From positions 1-54,521 of the IMG/VR virus record IMGVR_UViG_3300030202_003460: a stretch of DNA of 54,521 bases, one strand, 5' to 3'. This stretch comes from a virus. Below are positions 29,719 to 40,207 of the stretch, one piece after another. The notes under the pieces are model-generated. The model ran no database searches. It worked only from the letters and a program-made list of their open reading frames with translations, and was not told the DNA's origin. Position 1 is the stretch's first letter; each line of letters starts with the position of its first letter. Made by a program: the position numbers and the translations under genes.

Positions 29719-31599
29719 ATGGACGTAAAAAAAGACATATCATATTTAGGAAAAGATTTTAATCAATTTCGTAAAAATTTAATTAATTTTACTAAACAAT
29801 ATTTTCCAACCCAATATACAGATTTCAATGAGTCATCTCCAGGAATGTTATTTCTAGAAATGGCATCATATGTAGGCGATGTATTAAGTTATTATTCAGA
29901 TAATAATTTAAAAGAATCATTATTAGAACAAGCGTCAGAACGTAAAAACATATATGATTTAACTAAAGCTTTAGGATATAATGCAAAAAATACTATTCCA
30001 GGTCATGTTAATTTAGATGTATTTCAATTAATACCAGCAACCGGAACAGGTAGTGCGGTACGGCCCAATTGGGATTATGCATTAACAGTTAAATCTGGTA
30101 TGCGTGTTAAACAAAAGACAGGAGATATAGAATTTAGGACTACAGACTTAGTTGATTTTACATTTTCTTCGTCATTAGACCCAACCGAAGTTACAATTTT
30201 TGAAAGTGATGATGCTACAAAATTACCAGTTTATTATTTATTAAAAAAACAAGTTCCAGCAAGATCAGGTAAAATTGAAACATCAACTTTTACTTTTACG
30301 AATCCAGTAGCATATGATAAAGTAGTTTTATCTCCATCTAATACAATGGAAATTATATCTGTTACAGATAGTGACGGCGACACATGGAGTGAAGTTCCAT
30401 ATTTAGCTCAAGATACAATGTTTGATGAAGTTCCAAATCTGTTAGAAAATGATCCTGAATTGGCATCATACCGTGATTCTTCTCCATACTTATTAAAATT
30501 AAGGAAAACGTCAAAAAGATTTATTTCAAGAATACGAAGTGATAATCGATTCGAATTACAATTTGGCGCTGGCGTTTCGGATAGCAATGATGAAGAAGTT
30601 ATACCTAATCCTACAAACGTTGGAAATGGCTTAGCTGGATTTAGAAAACCAATTGATGTTAATATAGATCCTTCTAATTTTTTATATACTAGAGCATATG
30701 GTCAAGCACCGGCTAATACAACGTTAACAGTTGTGTACACAACCGGTAAAGGAGTTGCAGAAAATGTACCTGCTAATGAATTAACAAAAATAGCTTCGGT
30801 ACAATATAATGATGATCCTAATTCAAATATTAGTAGAGACTTATCAAATTTTACAAAAAATAGTTTAGCTGTAAATAATCCAGAACCAGCTGCAGGAGCC
30901 AAATCTAAAGATACATTACAAGATATAAAAAATAACGCATTAGCTAATTTTGCAACACAGAATCGATTAGTAACTAAAGATGATTATATCATACGTAGTT
31001 ATTCAATGCCAGCTAAATTTGGAAGTGTATCAAAAGCATATATTGTCCCTGATGATCAAATTATGCAACAAGATTTAATTGAAACGCGCGTGCCTAATCC
31101 ATTAGCAATGAATTTATATGTTTTAGGATTTAATAATGTTAAACAATTAACACCCGTTAATGATGCAATTAAAACAAATTTAAAAAATTATTTAGATTAT
31201 TATAGAATATTAACAGACGCAGTAAATATTAAAGATGCGTTTATAATTAATATAGGTATAGATTTTGAAATAACAGTAAGAAGTAATTATAATAGTAATG
31301 AAGTTTTACTATCATGTATTGATGCCGTAAGATCATATTTTAATATTGATAAATGGCAAATTAATCAGCCTATTGTTAAAGCAGACGTATTGAATTTATT
31401 AGGAAATATAACAGGAGTACAATCAGTTGTTGGAATAAAATTTAATAATTTATTTGACAGAACACAAAATTATGCAGAGAATCCATATGATTTAGAAACA
31501 GCTACAAGAAAAGGTATTATATATCCATCACTAGATCCATCTATATTTGAAATTAAATTTCCAGATAAAGATATTAAAGGAAAAACTACGAATTATTAA
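29719..31599 (+). CDS. 6: Baseplate wedge subunit gp6 (baseplate J-like)
   Basis: 626 aa, similar in size to T4 gp6 (about 660). The N-terminal signature FNESSPGMLFLEMASYVGD then VLSYYSDNNLKES is diagnostic. The baseplate-J-like middle ends with NKDDYIIRSYSMPAKFGSV-type strand patterns (here VTKDDYIIRSYSMPAKFG). It forms the inner wedge dimer of the baseplate. Confidence 0.9.
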   Translation: MDVKKDISYLGKDFNQFRKNLINFTKQYFPTQYTDFNESSPGMLFLEMASYVGDVLSYYSDNNLKESLLEQASERKNIYDLTKALGYNAKNTIPGHVNLDVFQLIPATGTGSAVRPNWDYALTVKSGMRVKQKTGDIEFRTTDLVDFTFSSSLDPTEVTIFESDDATKLPVYYLLKKQVPARSGKIETSTFTFTNPVAYDKVVLSPSNTMEIISVTDSDGDTWSEVPYLAQDTMFDEVPNLLENDPELASYRDSSPYLLKLRKTSKRFISRIRSDNRFELQFGAGVSDSNDEEVIPNPTNVGNGLAGFRKPIDVNIDPSNFLYTRAYGQAPANTTLTVVYTTGKGVAENVPANELTKIASVQYNDDPNSNISRDLSNFTKNSLAVNNPEPAAGAKSKDTLQDIKNNALANFATQNRLVTKDDYIIRSYSMPAKFGSVSKAYIVPDDQIMQQDLIETRVPNPLAMNLYVLGFNNVKQLTPVNDAIKTNLKNYLDYYRILTDAVNIKDAFIINIGIDFEITVRSNYNSNEVLLSCIDAVRSYFNIDKWQINQPIVKADVLNLLGNITGVQSVVGIKFNNLFDRTQNYAENPYDLETATRKGIIYPSLDPSIFEIKFPDKDIKGKTTNY

Positions 31600-31608
31600 A
31601 GGTAAATA

Positions 31609-32772
31609 ATGTTTAAAATAATATATCCAGAATCAGACGCAACTTTATATGAAGCTTTACCTAAGAATAATACAGGTTTAGATGAAATATTAGAAGTTGG
31701 AAAAAGATTATCTTCAATATCTGGCAGCAATTACTTAAAATCAAGATCAGTTTTAAAGTTTGATATGGCAGATGTTAATTCTGCTTTGACAAAATATGAT
31801 ATCAATATTGAAAATTGTAAATTTATGTTACAATTATATACTACCCATGCAAAAAATTTATCAGCAAATTATACAATTGATGCAAATCTTGTGGGTGATG
31901 CGTGGACAAATGGTACAGGATTTGAATCAGTTAATGTTCCAATTATTGATGGTGTAACATGGAATACCCCAAAATCAGGATCTTATTTTTGGACTTCAGG
32001 AAGTCAAGACATAAATATAAGCGGCAGTAGTTTATATATTTCAGGCTCAGGAAAAGGGGGTAGTTGGTTATACCAATCAGGATCTGGTGTTTTTGGATCT
32101 ACTGCTTTCTCACAATCATTTTCAAATCAGCCTGGATTAAATTTAAATGAATCATTTTCATATAGACCCACAGATTTAAATATCGATGTAACAGGTGCTG
32201 TTAAAACGTGGATAAGCGGTAGTGGGGGTAAAATTATTCCTAACTTTGGCTTTTTACTTAAATTTTCTGATCAAAATGAATCTGATACTTCAATAACAGG
32301 ATATGTTAGATTTTTTAGTAGAGAAACTCATACTATATATGTTCCTAGATTAACAATGTATTTTGATAAATCTACATTTGATACTGGGTCATTAGTTGAA
32401 TATAATCCAGATTCATATACATTATATACTCAATTAAAAAAAGAATATAAAGATACAGCTGTGTCAAAAATACGTATTTATTCAAGAGATAAATATCCAC
32501 AAAAGTCTCCTACTAATAAATTTCCAATGACAACTGTTAAATATTTACCTAATACAACATTATATTCGCTTAAAGATGCAGCTACCGATGAAGTTGTTAT
32601 TCCATATGATAGTAATTATACAAAAGTTAGTTGTGATGAGACGAGTAATTTTATTACGATGGATATGTCAGGCTTAATGCCAGAACGTTATTACCGATTA
32701 GAATTTAAAATTGTAAATGGTTATATGGAAGATTTTATTGATGATGAGTTTTATTTTAAAATAATTAGATAA
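31609..32772 (+). CDS. DNRLRE-domain baseplate/tail protein, 387 aa
   Basis: Residues about 50-265 show a DNRLRE-like beta-sandwich: LKSRSVLKFDMADVN, CKFMLQLYT, DVTGAVKTWISG, NFGFLLKFS, then SRETHTIYVPRLTMYFD, the conserved closing strand. The C-terminal 110 residues are a separate beta domain. It lies between gp6 and the large wedge protein, where T4 has gp7/gp8, so it is probably a peripheral wedge component. Confidence 0.7.
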   Translation: MFKIIYPESDATLYEALPKNNTGLDEILEVGKRLSSISGSNYLKSRSVLKFDMADVNSALTKYDINIENCKFMLQLYTTHAKNLSANYTIDANLVGDAWTNGTGFESVNVPIIDGVTWNTPKSGSYFWTSGSQDINISGSSLYISGSGKGGSWLYQSGSGVFGSTAFSQSFSNQPGLNLNESFSYRPTDLNIDVTGAVKTWISGSGGKIIPNFGFLLKFSDQNESDTSITGYVRFFSRETHTIYVPRLTMYFDKSTFDTGSLVEYNPDSYTLYTQLKKEYKDTAVSKIRIYSRDKYPQKSPTNKFPMTTVKYLPNTTLYSLKDAATDEVVIPYDSNYTKVSCDETSNFITMDMSGLMPERYYRLEFKIVNGYMEDFIDDEFYFKIIR

Positions 32773-32779
32773 GGAAAAT

Positions 32780-33958
32780 ATGGCAAACCCAAAAGGAAAT
32801 TTCAAAGGCTCTATAAAAGCAGGTGGCATCCAGAAGGCATTCGTTCCAGTAACTTTACCAAATGGATTAGACCAACAGATCCAACAGCCTTATATACAAA
32901 AAGGATTAACATATAAATCTAATAATAAATTTGTAATGAATAGAGATGATGCAGGAAATATTATATTAGAGCCTGTGCCTCGTCAACCCGGGTCAACACA
33001 AAATTTAATCATAGAACCATCTATAGAAAGAATACTAAATAAATCGGTGGTTGATGTTTCAAAAACACAATTTACTTATTTTAAATTTCCAGCTAAATCT
33101 AAATCTGATGGTAGTAATCTTGGGTTTGATAATTTAAATATAGAAATTGGAATAAACGATCCTACCGAAGAATTTAATACTAGATATGTACCCGAAGTTC
33201 AAATAGATGAATTAGGCCAGCCAGTTACGTGGAAACGAATTTGTATTGGAATCCCTATTAATAAAACGCCAACGAGTGGTAATGCAACCCCAATGAAATG
33301 GTTTGATAATGAAATTCCATCTAGTTATAATACGTATGATGAAGCTTGGAGAAACGCTTGGTTTGATAGTGGCGATCTTAATTATACTACAGACACTGTA
33401 GCCGACTTTGGAGATTTAGGAATTAAGCCTAGATTAGGCTGGTCACGTTTTCCATTTATAAAAACACAAAAAGGATTAGATCAATTTGAAGAAGGAACAT
33501 TTACATTAACGCCTGAAATGATTATTGCTTTGCGGGAAGCTAATAAAACATTGAAATTTGATATTACTATACAATGTTATATTACAGCAGCTGGTGGACA
33601 AGCCAGCTCTTCTGGAAATACACAATATGGACAAGGATGTTATTATGGTATGGTTCTTACAAGAACGATGCCTGGCGCTTGGAGAGCAAATTTTGATATT
33701 TCGCCAGCTGGACAAATGGTATTTGATACAAAATGTCCTCCTAATATTATAAAAAAATCTTCAGCAAATAGTTCAACAACTAGCGCATATACAAGTTTAA
33801 ATATGGAGTATATAATAGATATCGACGAAGCATTTGATTATGATAAATGGTTTATTCAATTATGTGCACAATATAAAAGCTATTATCTTGCAGATGTAAG
33901 TCATTGGGATATTCAAGTAATTAATGATCCTGGCTCAGGAAATTATGGGGTACAATAA
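32780..33958 (+). CDS. Baseplate structural protein, 392 aa
   Basis: Not recognised by domain. It is largely beta, with conserved-looking stretches such as VTWKRICIGIPINKTPT and EEGTFTLTPEMIIALREANK. Context (gp6, DNRLRE protein, then a giant wedge protein) makes a baseplate role likely, possibly gp8-like by position. Confidence 0.6.
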   Translation: MANPKGNFKGSIKAGGIQKAFVPVTLPNGLDQQIQQPYIQKGLTYKSNNKFVMNRDDAGNIILEPVPRQPGSTQNLIIEPSIERILNKSVVDVSKTQFTYFKFPAKSKSDGSNLGFDNLNIEIGINDPTEEFNTRYVPEVQIDELGQPVTWKRICIGIPINKTPTSGNATPMKWFDNEIPSSYNTYDEAWRNAWFDSGDLNYTTDTVADFGDLGIKPRLGWSRFPFIKTQKGLDQFEEGTFTLTPEMIIALREANKTLKFDITIQCYITAAGGQASSSGNTQYGQGCYYGMVLTRTMPGAWRANFDISPAGQMVFDTKCPPNIIKKSSANSSTTSAYTSLNMEYIIDIDEAFDYDKWFIQLCAQYKSYYLADVSHWDIQVINDPGSGNYGVQ

Positions 33959-33961
33959 TAA

Positions 33962-36900
33962 ATGTTAAAACAATATAAAAATCTTGACGAAATATTAAAT
34001 GCTGATAAATCTATATCAGGTAATCGAATACAAGAAAAATCTAGATCATTATTATCATATCCACTTAATAATCGTATTGAGTTTAATCCATCAATTTCAC
34101 CAGGAGCTCAATTATATGATTATAACAATCAAATGGAATTACATGTATATTCTGATCAGACATGGATATCAGGTGAATATGATGTACCAGATGCAAATTC
34201 GTCTCCGCCAAATTCTCCATTTTTTGATACAGATTTAAATACATCAATTAATTTTCCATCGAATTGGCTTAACATTCCATTATATGATGAATTTAAAAAA
34301 TTACAAATAACATCAGGTCAATTTCGTTTTGTTATTAACTTTTTTAAAAATTGTATTGGGAGCTATAATCAACAATATCTTAAAGTTGACGAAATATCTC
34401 CAGACCGTACAGAAATACGTTTAAAAGCTATTGATAAAAAAAATTCAGACTTTTTAAGTCAAATCAATGACTATATAAATAATGTACAACAAACTTCTTT
34501 GACAGGATTTTCTAAAACTTATTTGCTAAATTTTAGTAGAAATCAATGCTTTAAATTTGTTAATAGTGTAGTAATTGGCGAATATTTATACGTTAAATTA
34601 GCTGATCCAATTGATGATATTATTGAAGAACAATTCAAATGTTGGGTTGTAGAAGAATTAAAATATCCATATATTGATAATGTTGTTTTATATGAACCTA
34701 GTTCGCAAATAGGTTATATTCCTTTACAAGGACCAAATTGGCAGGCCAATACTCCATTAAGTGATACTTCAGCTGAAACAAATTTAAAGTCATGGAATGA
34801 TTTATTAGGTTCATCTGTACAAACTTCACAAGAAATAATTGATGCATATTTTTCTGGAAGTTTACATGGAGTTAAACCTAATATTGATTATACAGATTTT
34901 AATAATTTTATATTTTATAGTTCAGCAACAGAACGTTTAAAGAATTTTAAATATAAATTAGAACTAGTTGAATTATATACTTCACAATCATCTGTAGTTT
35001 CATTGTTGTCAGGAAGTAATGCTACTACTAATATAGCTGATTATAATTCTAAAAAAAGTAAGTTAATTGGAGGATTTGACGATTTCGAAAAATTCATGTA
35101 TTATCAATCGTCGTCGGGATTATTTTCTCATGAAATTCCATCAATTGAACCTAACGTAGATTTTTTTACTGGTAGTTATATAACACCTGCTCCTAAGACT
35201 AATACTACATATCCATATACATTATATTCAATTAGCAGTAGTGCATTTGAAACATGGTATGATAATTTAATTGTTACATCTTCGAAATATGATCGAGAAA
35301 ATCAAAATGCAATAATAAAATCAATTCCAGAATTTATAAGATTTGATCGAACAAATACTCAATTGGCGCCTTTCGTGAATATGTTAGGTCAACATTATGA
35401 TATATTACATACATATATTAAAACAATGACATTAATAAATTCTAGAGAGGAACATCCAGATCTGGGTATGCCTAATGAATTATTATATTCAGTTGCAAAA
35501 CAATTTGGTTGGAATTTATCAAATGGCAATCAAAGTAAAAATTTATGGGAATATACATTAGGTACAAGTGAAGCTGGAATACCTTTAACTGGATCGAATA
35601 GTATCGGAAAGCCGGCTGTATCAAACCAGGATATGACATATCATATATGGAGAAGAATTGTTAATAATTTACCAGGTTTGTTAAAATCAAAAGGCACTAA
35701 ACGTAGTATACAATCATTATTAGCTTGTTATGGCGTCCCTCAATCTTTAATAACTATAAAAGAATATGGCGGCCCTCGAATCGAACGGGCGCCTATATAT
35801 GAAAAATTAAATTTTGATTATGCATTAGATTTAATAAGAAACCCAGCTGGAACTGTTACAACTACGTGGGGAGCTGATCTACCGCCTTATAAAAGGCCTC
35901 AAGCTGTTGAATTAAGATTTAGAACAGATAACGTATTAACGAATCCGACAATGTCTGGAGTAATGAATTTATATACTATTAATGCAACAGGATCAGAAGA
36001 TATTTTTGTAGATGTAGCATTTTCTAGAGGAACATTAGGTAAAATTCGAGTTAATGGCACTGCTTCTGCAGAGATTGAGTGTTTTGATGGTAATTGGGTA
36101 AATACAGTATTAGAAAATAGTGGATCTGAATTAAAATTAACTGCTAAAAAGTCTAAATATGGTAAAATTGTTGCAACGGTAACTTCTTCATATAATCACC
36201 CACAACAATTATTAGATTCTGGATCTATAACATTTGGAAGTTCAAGTACTGCAGGCGTAAGATTAGAAGGAGAATTACAAGAATTTAGGTTATGGGAATA
36301 TCCATTAGAAAATATGCCTTTTGAAAATCATACAAAAGCTCCAGGCGCATATGACGGAAATACAAATACATATAACGAATTAATATATAGATTACCATTA
36401 AATCAAAAAATTAATCATACTACTATACCAACGATACAAGGAGTTCAACCTGTTTCATCTAGTATAAGTTCTTCGTTTAGATCATGGACTAATGATTCTC
36501 CGTATAGTGATATTGAAGAAATGTATTATTATGATGGTATCTCAATTGGAGCTGGTACTTTTGATGATAATAAAGTTCGATTAGAATCAAATAACTTAGT
36601 TGGAACATTAGATTTAAAAACAAGAGCCGAACGAAGTCAATTTGATAAATCACCATTAGATAGTAAAAAATTAGGAGTATATTATTCTCCACAAACAATG
36701 ATTAATGAAGATGTCATTGCACAATTAGGATTTACAAGTTTAGATAACTTTATTGGTGATCCGGGAGATCAAGATTCAAATGCATATCCAGATTTAATAC
36801 GAGTAGCAGAAGATTATTGGAAAAAATATATTGACAAAAATGATATGAATGCATATATTAAAATATTTTCAATGTTTGATTTATCATTTTTTAGACAATT

Positions 36901-38101
36901 AGATCAATTACTTCCTGCACGAGTTGATAAAATAACAGGATTATTAATACAACCAAATATATTAGAAAGAAGTAAAGGTACAGTTTTACCGACAATATCT
37001 AACACATTAGATACATTTTCTGATACAATACAAATTACTAAAAACTCATTGACTTCTAGTTACGATGTATATAATGGTCAAATTAATCGTATAATTTCTG
37101 CTTCTGGTAACGATGATGATCAATACCAAGCAATGCTAACAAGTAGTTCAGACACAAAATTTGATGGAACTCAATATTGTTATCCGGAAATTATAAGATC
37201 AGGAAGCTCATGGCTCACTGTAACATCTTCTAGATATTGCGAAGCTGTTACTCCATATATTAGTTCTAGTAGAGTATCAGAAATATATCAATTATTATAT
37301 TCTGAAACTCCTGCGTCATCTACATCAACATCTAGTTTCAAAGAATTTCCCGGGAATGGGTCTACTAGAGTTAATCCGTATGAGCCTGGCACAGAACATG
37401 ATTGGATTAATCCTAATAATATAACTTCTGGCGGTGATACGTTTAGTGAAGTACTGACCACCGAATATTCAGATGTTTTGCATGCATCTTCATGGTCATG
37501 GAGCTCGCTACTTAGTATTAGTGATGCTGGTAATCTGTTAGGCTTAGAAGTTGATGTTGAAGCAAAAACTACGACCCAGGGTTATTCAGTTCCTTATACT
37601 GCTAGTTTATATAGTGATCACTCAAGTGATATAAATGTTGGAGAAAACAAGGGGGTGTACACTCCTGGGCTTGTTGTTTTATGGCCAACTACTTCGCAGT
37701 CAACTAAAACATATGGAGGGCCTGATGATACATGGGGATTGACTTCTGCAGAATTATATTCAGCATTAACTGGCACGAATCGAATGTCGTTTGGATTTCA
37801 ATTTTATCAAGGTCTCGGTAATTCAACAATTACTGTATCTAAAGTATCAATGAAATTATATTATATGTCTGGATCTGTATCAACTTTTATATATCGTGAC
37901 GCAGAAATACAAGATTTTACCCCAGCAGGCACTGCAAATTTAGAATATAATGGTTGTCAAATGACTAGTCCTGATTTTAATATAGCATCAGCTGATACGG
38001 TTGATGGAGGCCCAGTTGTTGAAATTATTCCTGCAAATCCGAATACAGTTGTTGTACAAGGCGGAGGAAGTGGTGGTACTTTTGTAGTAGGCAATAAATA
38101 A
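33962..38101 (+). CDS. Giant baseplate wedge/tail protein, gp7-like position, with LamG-like insert, 1379 aa
   Basis: The longest gene in the window. Residues about 470-600 contain HPDLGMPNELLYSVAKQFGW and WRRIVNNLPGLLKSKGTKRS then LLACYGVP and IKEYGG, a pattern like the P2-I/gp7-type tail region. A LamG/concanavalin-like module lies at about 650-790 (AVELRFRTDN ... LEGELQEFRLWEYPLENM). The C-terminal 300 residues are Ser/Thr/Gly-rich beta structure ending GGGSGGTFVVGNK. T4 gp7 is about 1030 aa, so this one is enlarged by the LamG and C-terminal parts. Confidence 0.7.
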   Translation: MLKQYKNLDEILNADKSISGNRIQEKSRSLLSYPLNNRIEFNPSISPGAQLYDYNNQMELHVYSDQTWISGEYDVPDANSSPPNSPFFDTDLNTSINFPSNWLNIPLYDEFKKLQITSGQFRFVINFFKNCIGSYNQQYLKVDEISPDRTEIRLKAIDKKNSDFLSQINDYINNVQQTSLTGFSKTYLLNFSRNQCFKFVNSVVIGEYLYVKLADPIDDIIEEQFKCWVVEELKYPYIDNVVLYEPSSQIGYIPLQGPNWQANTPLSDTSAETNLKSWNDLLGSSVQTSQEIIDAYFSGSLHGVKPNIDYTDFNNFIFYSSATERLKNFKYKLELVELYTSQSSVVSLLSGSNATTNIADYNSKKSKLIGGFDDFEKFMYYQSSSGLFSHEIPSIEPNVDFFTGSYITPAPKTNTTYPYTLYSISSSAFETWYDNLIVTSSKYDRENQNAIIKSIPEFIRFDRTNTQLAPFVNMLGQHYDILHTYIKTMTLINSREEHPDLGMPNELLYSVAKQFGWNLSNGNQSKNLWEYTLGTSEAGIPLTGSNSIGKPAVSNQDMTYHIWRRIVNNLPGLLKSKGTKRSIQSLLACYGVPQSLITIKEYGGPRIERAPIYEKLNFDYALDLIRNPAGTVTTTWGADLPPYKRPQAVELRFRTDNVLTNPTMSGVMNLYTINATGSEDIFVDVAFSRGTLGKIRVNGTASAEIECFDGNWVNTVLENSGSELKLTAKKSKYGKIVATVTSSYNHPQQLLDSGSITFGSSSTAGVRLEGELQEFRLWEYPLENMPFENHTKAPGAYDGNTNTYNELIYRLPLNQKINHTTIPTIQGVQPVSSSISSSFRSWTNDSPYSDIEEMYYYDGISIGAGTFDDNKVRLESNNLVGTLDLKTRAERSQFDKSPLDSKKLGVYYSPQTMINEDVIAQLGFTSLDNFIGDPGDQDSNAYPDLIRVAEDYWKKYIDKNDMNAYIKIFSMFDLSFFRQLDQLLPARVDKITGLLIQPNILERSKGTVLPTISNTLDTFSDTIQITKNSLTSSYDVYNGQINRIISASGNDDDQYQAMLTSSSDTKFDGTQYCYPEIIRSGSSWLTVTSSRYCEAVTPYISSSRVSEIYQLLYSETPASSTSTSSFKEFPGNGSTRVNPYEPGTEHDWINPNNITSGGDTFSEVLTTEYSDVLHASSWSWSSLLSISDAGNLLGLEVDVEAKTTTQGYSVPYTASLYSDHSSDINVGENKGVYTPGLVVLWPTTSQSTKTYGGPDDTWGLTSAELYSALTGTNRMSFGFQFYQGLGNSTITVSKVSMKLYYMSGSVSTFIYRDAEIQDFTPAGTANLEYNGCQMTSPDFNIASADTVDGGPVVEIIPANPNTVVVQGGGSGGTFVVGNK

Positions 38102-38132
38102 ACTTAAAAAGATAGAAAAATATTACATTGTA

Positions 38133-38147
38133 ATATTTATTAATAAA
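38133..38147 (+). promoter_or_regulatory. Late-promoter motif
   Basis: ATATTTATTAATAAA, 13 nt before the ATG at 38161, with AAAGG as ribosome site. Confidence 0.55.
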
Positions 38148-38160
38148 GGTAATAAAAAAT

Positions 38161-38826
38161 ATGGGATATTTAAATAACAGTTCAGTTACAGTCGATGCGA
38201 TATTAACATTGAAAGGACGTGAACTACTAGCAAGGGGTGATAATTCATTTAATATTACACAATTTGCAGTTGGTGACGATGAGATTGATTATTCATTATG
38301 GAATCCAAACCATCCGTTGGGTACTGATTACTATGGTATAATTATTGAAAATATGCCTATAACAGAAGCTATTCCGGATGAAACTCAAGCATTAAAATAT
38401 AAATTGGTATCATTACCAAAAGCAACGACGCAAATTCCAGTTGTTACAGTAGGTAATGGTAGTATAACATTATTAGGCCCTGGTGATACTTCTTTAATTT
38501 CACCAAATACAAGTAATTTGCAAGGCGGAAATTCTACATTGGGTTACACAGCAATATTAGGAAATAGTGATTGTGCTGATATAATTGTAACACAACCGTT
38601 ATCAAATTCTACATTACCAACGACTCCTAGATTTGTTGGAGATAATGAAGATGCACAAAGTGTTGCAGTTGCAGGATTTGTATTTGAAGTTAGAGCAAAA
38701 TATCAGGCAACTGAAGATAAAACTACTACAATTACTATAATTGGAAATGAAACGGGTGGTAGTACTACTATTAATTTAACAGTTAAAAAAGTAACTACTC
38801 AAACTGCCACTTCACAATCTTCATAA
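38161..38826 (+). CDS. Conserved phage structural protein, 221 aa
   Basis: The N-terminus VDAILTLKGRELLARGDNSF then NITQFAVGDDEIDYSLWNP resembles a virion protein of large marine phages whose exact position is not settled. The C-terminal part is a beta domain rich in Thr (TTTITIIGNETGGSTT). Followed by two related tail proteins. Confidence 0.65.
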   Translation: MGYLNNSSVTVDAILTLKGRELLARGDNSFNITQFAVGDDEIDYSLWNPNHPLGTDYYGIIIENMPITEAIPDETQALKYKLVSLPKATTQIPVVTVGNGSITLLGPGDTSLISPNTSNLQGGNSTLGYTAILGNSDCADIIVTQPLSNSTLPTTPRFVGDNEDAQSVAVAGFVFEVRAKYQATEDKTTTITIIGNETGGSTTINLTVKKVTTQTATSQSS

Positions 38827-38845
38827 ATATTAGGCAAATAAAATC

Positions 38846-40141
38846 ATGAAAAAAATAAATTTTTTAAAACAATTACCAAAACAAAGCCAAAAAGGTACTT
38901 CTGGCAATAATGCTGGTAAATCTAACATAAATCAGTCTCCTGCGAATCAGTCTCCAACATATTCATCGCCTGCAGCACAAAATGCCGCAGCGGGCGCTGT
39001 TGATATGAATGCACAAGTACAGCAATTAGCTCAGCAGTTGGCAGATCAAATAGTAGCTGATCAACAACAAGTTAATATATTATCAAATTCAGGAAAAACA
39101 TTTTCTAGATTTAACGCAGTTGAAGATATAGTAGACAAACAAACACAAATTGTAACAGCTGGGTTATGGAGTGATAATCAAGGATTATTAGATACATTTT
39201 ATTCTTCATCTGCTCAAACAAATTCACAACGAAGATATTATGTAGATGTTTTACAAAAATCTCCACAACTAACTGGTTCGGCTGTACAATTTGCATGTGC
39301 ATTTGGTCATGTATTAGGAAGTGGTTCTTCAAATTTGGGTAATGATGATCCTGCTTCTAAAGCTGTTTATGCTCAATATAAACAATTATTGTTAGAACAA
39401 GATGCATCACGTTTTATAACAGCTGGAAGTGGAAGTACAGAATATATATATGTTGTAAATGTACAACGAAATAGAATGAAAGAACAATTAGACGCCGGAA
39501 ATTGGCAATTACCTTTATCTACAATATCTTCTTCTAGAGCAACGAACGCAACAGGATCAGTTGAATTATCCGGATCGGCAAAGACATTCACATTTATCGA
39601 TGACTCATCAATATCTGCAGGAACATCTACATCTTCAGGAAAAGTATTCAATGTAGTATCAGGTAGTATTGATAATGGAATTCATAATCCAACAGATCCA
39701 ATATATTATGGATTATTTTATCCAAAATATGGTTCAATTGTTTTAGATGGTAAAATGTTAGATCAAGACTTAGGATTTGCTACTAATACAGGTTCTAATT
39801 CTGAAGGCAATAATCATTTTGCATTATTTCATTCAATATCTGGATCATTTGGTGCAAATGGCCAATCGTTTGAAGCAAGGAATCAAGAAACGATTACAAG
39901 TACTCATTATTTTGTTAGAGTAAAAAATGGAAATTATAACTTTTCAAATAATCCATCTTTTACGACAGGTAGTGTAGGAGAGTTTACTCAAACAACATTT
40001 ATAGGCGATCCGTCAACATATATCACAACAATTGGGTTATATAATGATAGTCAAGAATTATTAGCTGTAGCTAAATTAAGTAAGCCATTATTGAAAAACT
40101 TTTCAAAAGAAGCATTGGTAAGAGTAAAATTAGATTTTTAA
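38846..40141 (+). CDS. Tail structural protein with shared C-terminal domain, 431 aa
   Basis: A Ser/Asn/Gln-rich N-terminal tail (1-60) is followed by helices (QVQQLAQQLADQIVADQQQ) and a beta body. The end, NPSFTTGSVGEFTQTTF ... YITTIGLYNDSQELLAVAKL, matches the C-terminus of the next protein (40208), so both carry a common attachment module. Its transcript ends at a terminator just downstream. Confidence 0.65.
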   Translation: MKKINFLKQLPKQSQKGTSGNNAGKSNINQSPANQSPTYSSPAAQNAAAGAVDMNAQVQQLAQQLADQIVADQQQVNILSNSGKTFSRFNAVEDIVDKQTQIVTAGLWSDNQGLLDTFYSSSAQTNSQRRYYVDVLQKSPQLTGSAVQFACAFGHVLGSGSSNLGNDDPASKAVYAQYKQLLLEQDASRFITAGSGSTEYIYVVNVQRNRMKEQLDAGNWQLPLSTISSSRATNATGSVELSGSAKTFTFIDDSSISAGTSTSSGKVFNVVSGSIDNGIHNPTDPIYYGLFYPKYGSIVLDGKMLDQDLGFATNTGSNSEGNNHFALFHSISGSFGANGQSFEARNQETITSTHYFVRVKNGNYNFSNNPSFTTGSVGEFTQTTFIGDPSTYITTIGLYNDSQELLAVAKLSKPLLKNFSKEALVRVKLDF

Positions 40142-40162
40142 ATTTACTCCAATGAATTATAG

Positions 40163-40201
40163 CCTGTTATATTTATATTATATAAAGTATAACAGGTTTT
40201 T
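40163..40201 (+). terminator. Terminator whose loop contains a late-promoter motif
   Basis: Stem CCTGTTATA / TATAACAGG (9 bp, perfect) with a 16-nt loop and TTTTT immediately after. The loop region contains ATATTTATATTATA, the motif for the next gene. Confidence 0.75.
40169..40182 (+). promoter_or_regulatory. Late-promoter motif inside terminator loop
   Basis: ATATTTATATTATA, 25 nt before the ATG at 40208, fully inside the terminator hairpin. Confidence 0.55.
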
Positions 40202-40207
40202 ACTAAT

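Noticed and set aside
33999-34238. Plus-strand 79-codon frame within the giant wedge gene
   Set aside because: Shadow frame of the long gene, rich in Ile, Tyr and His, without a start context.
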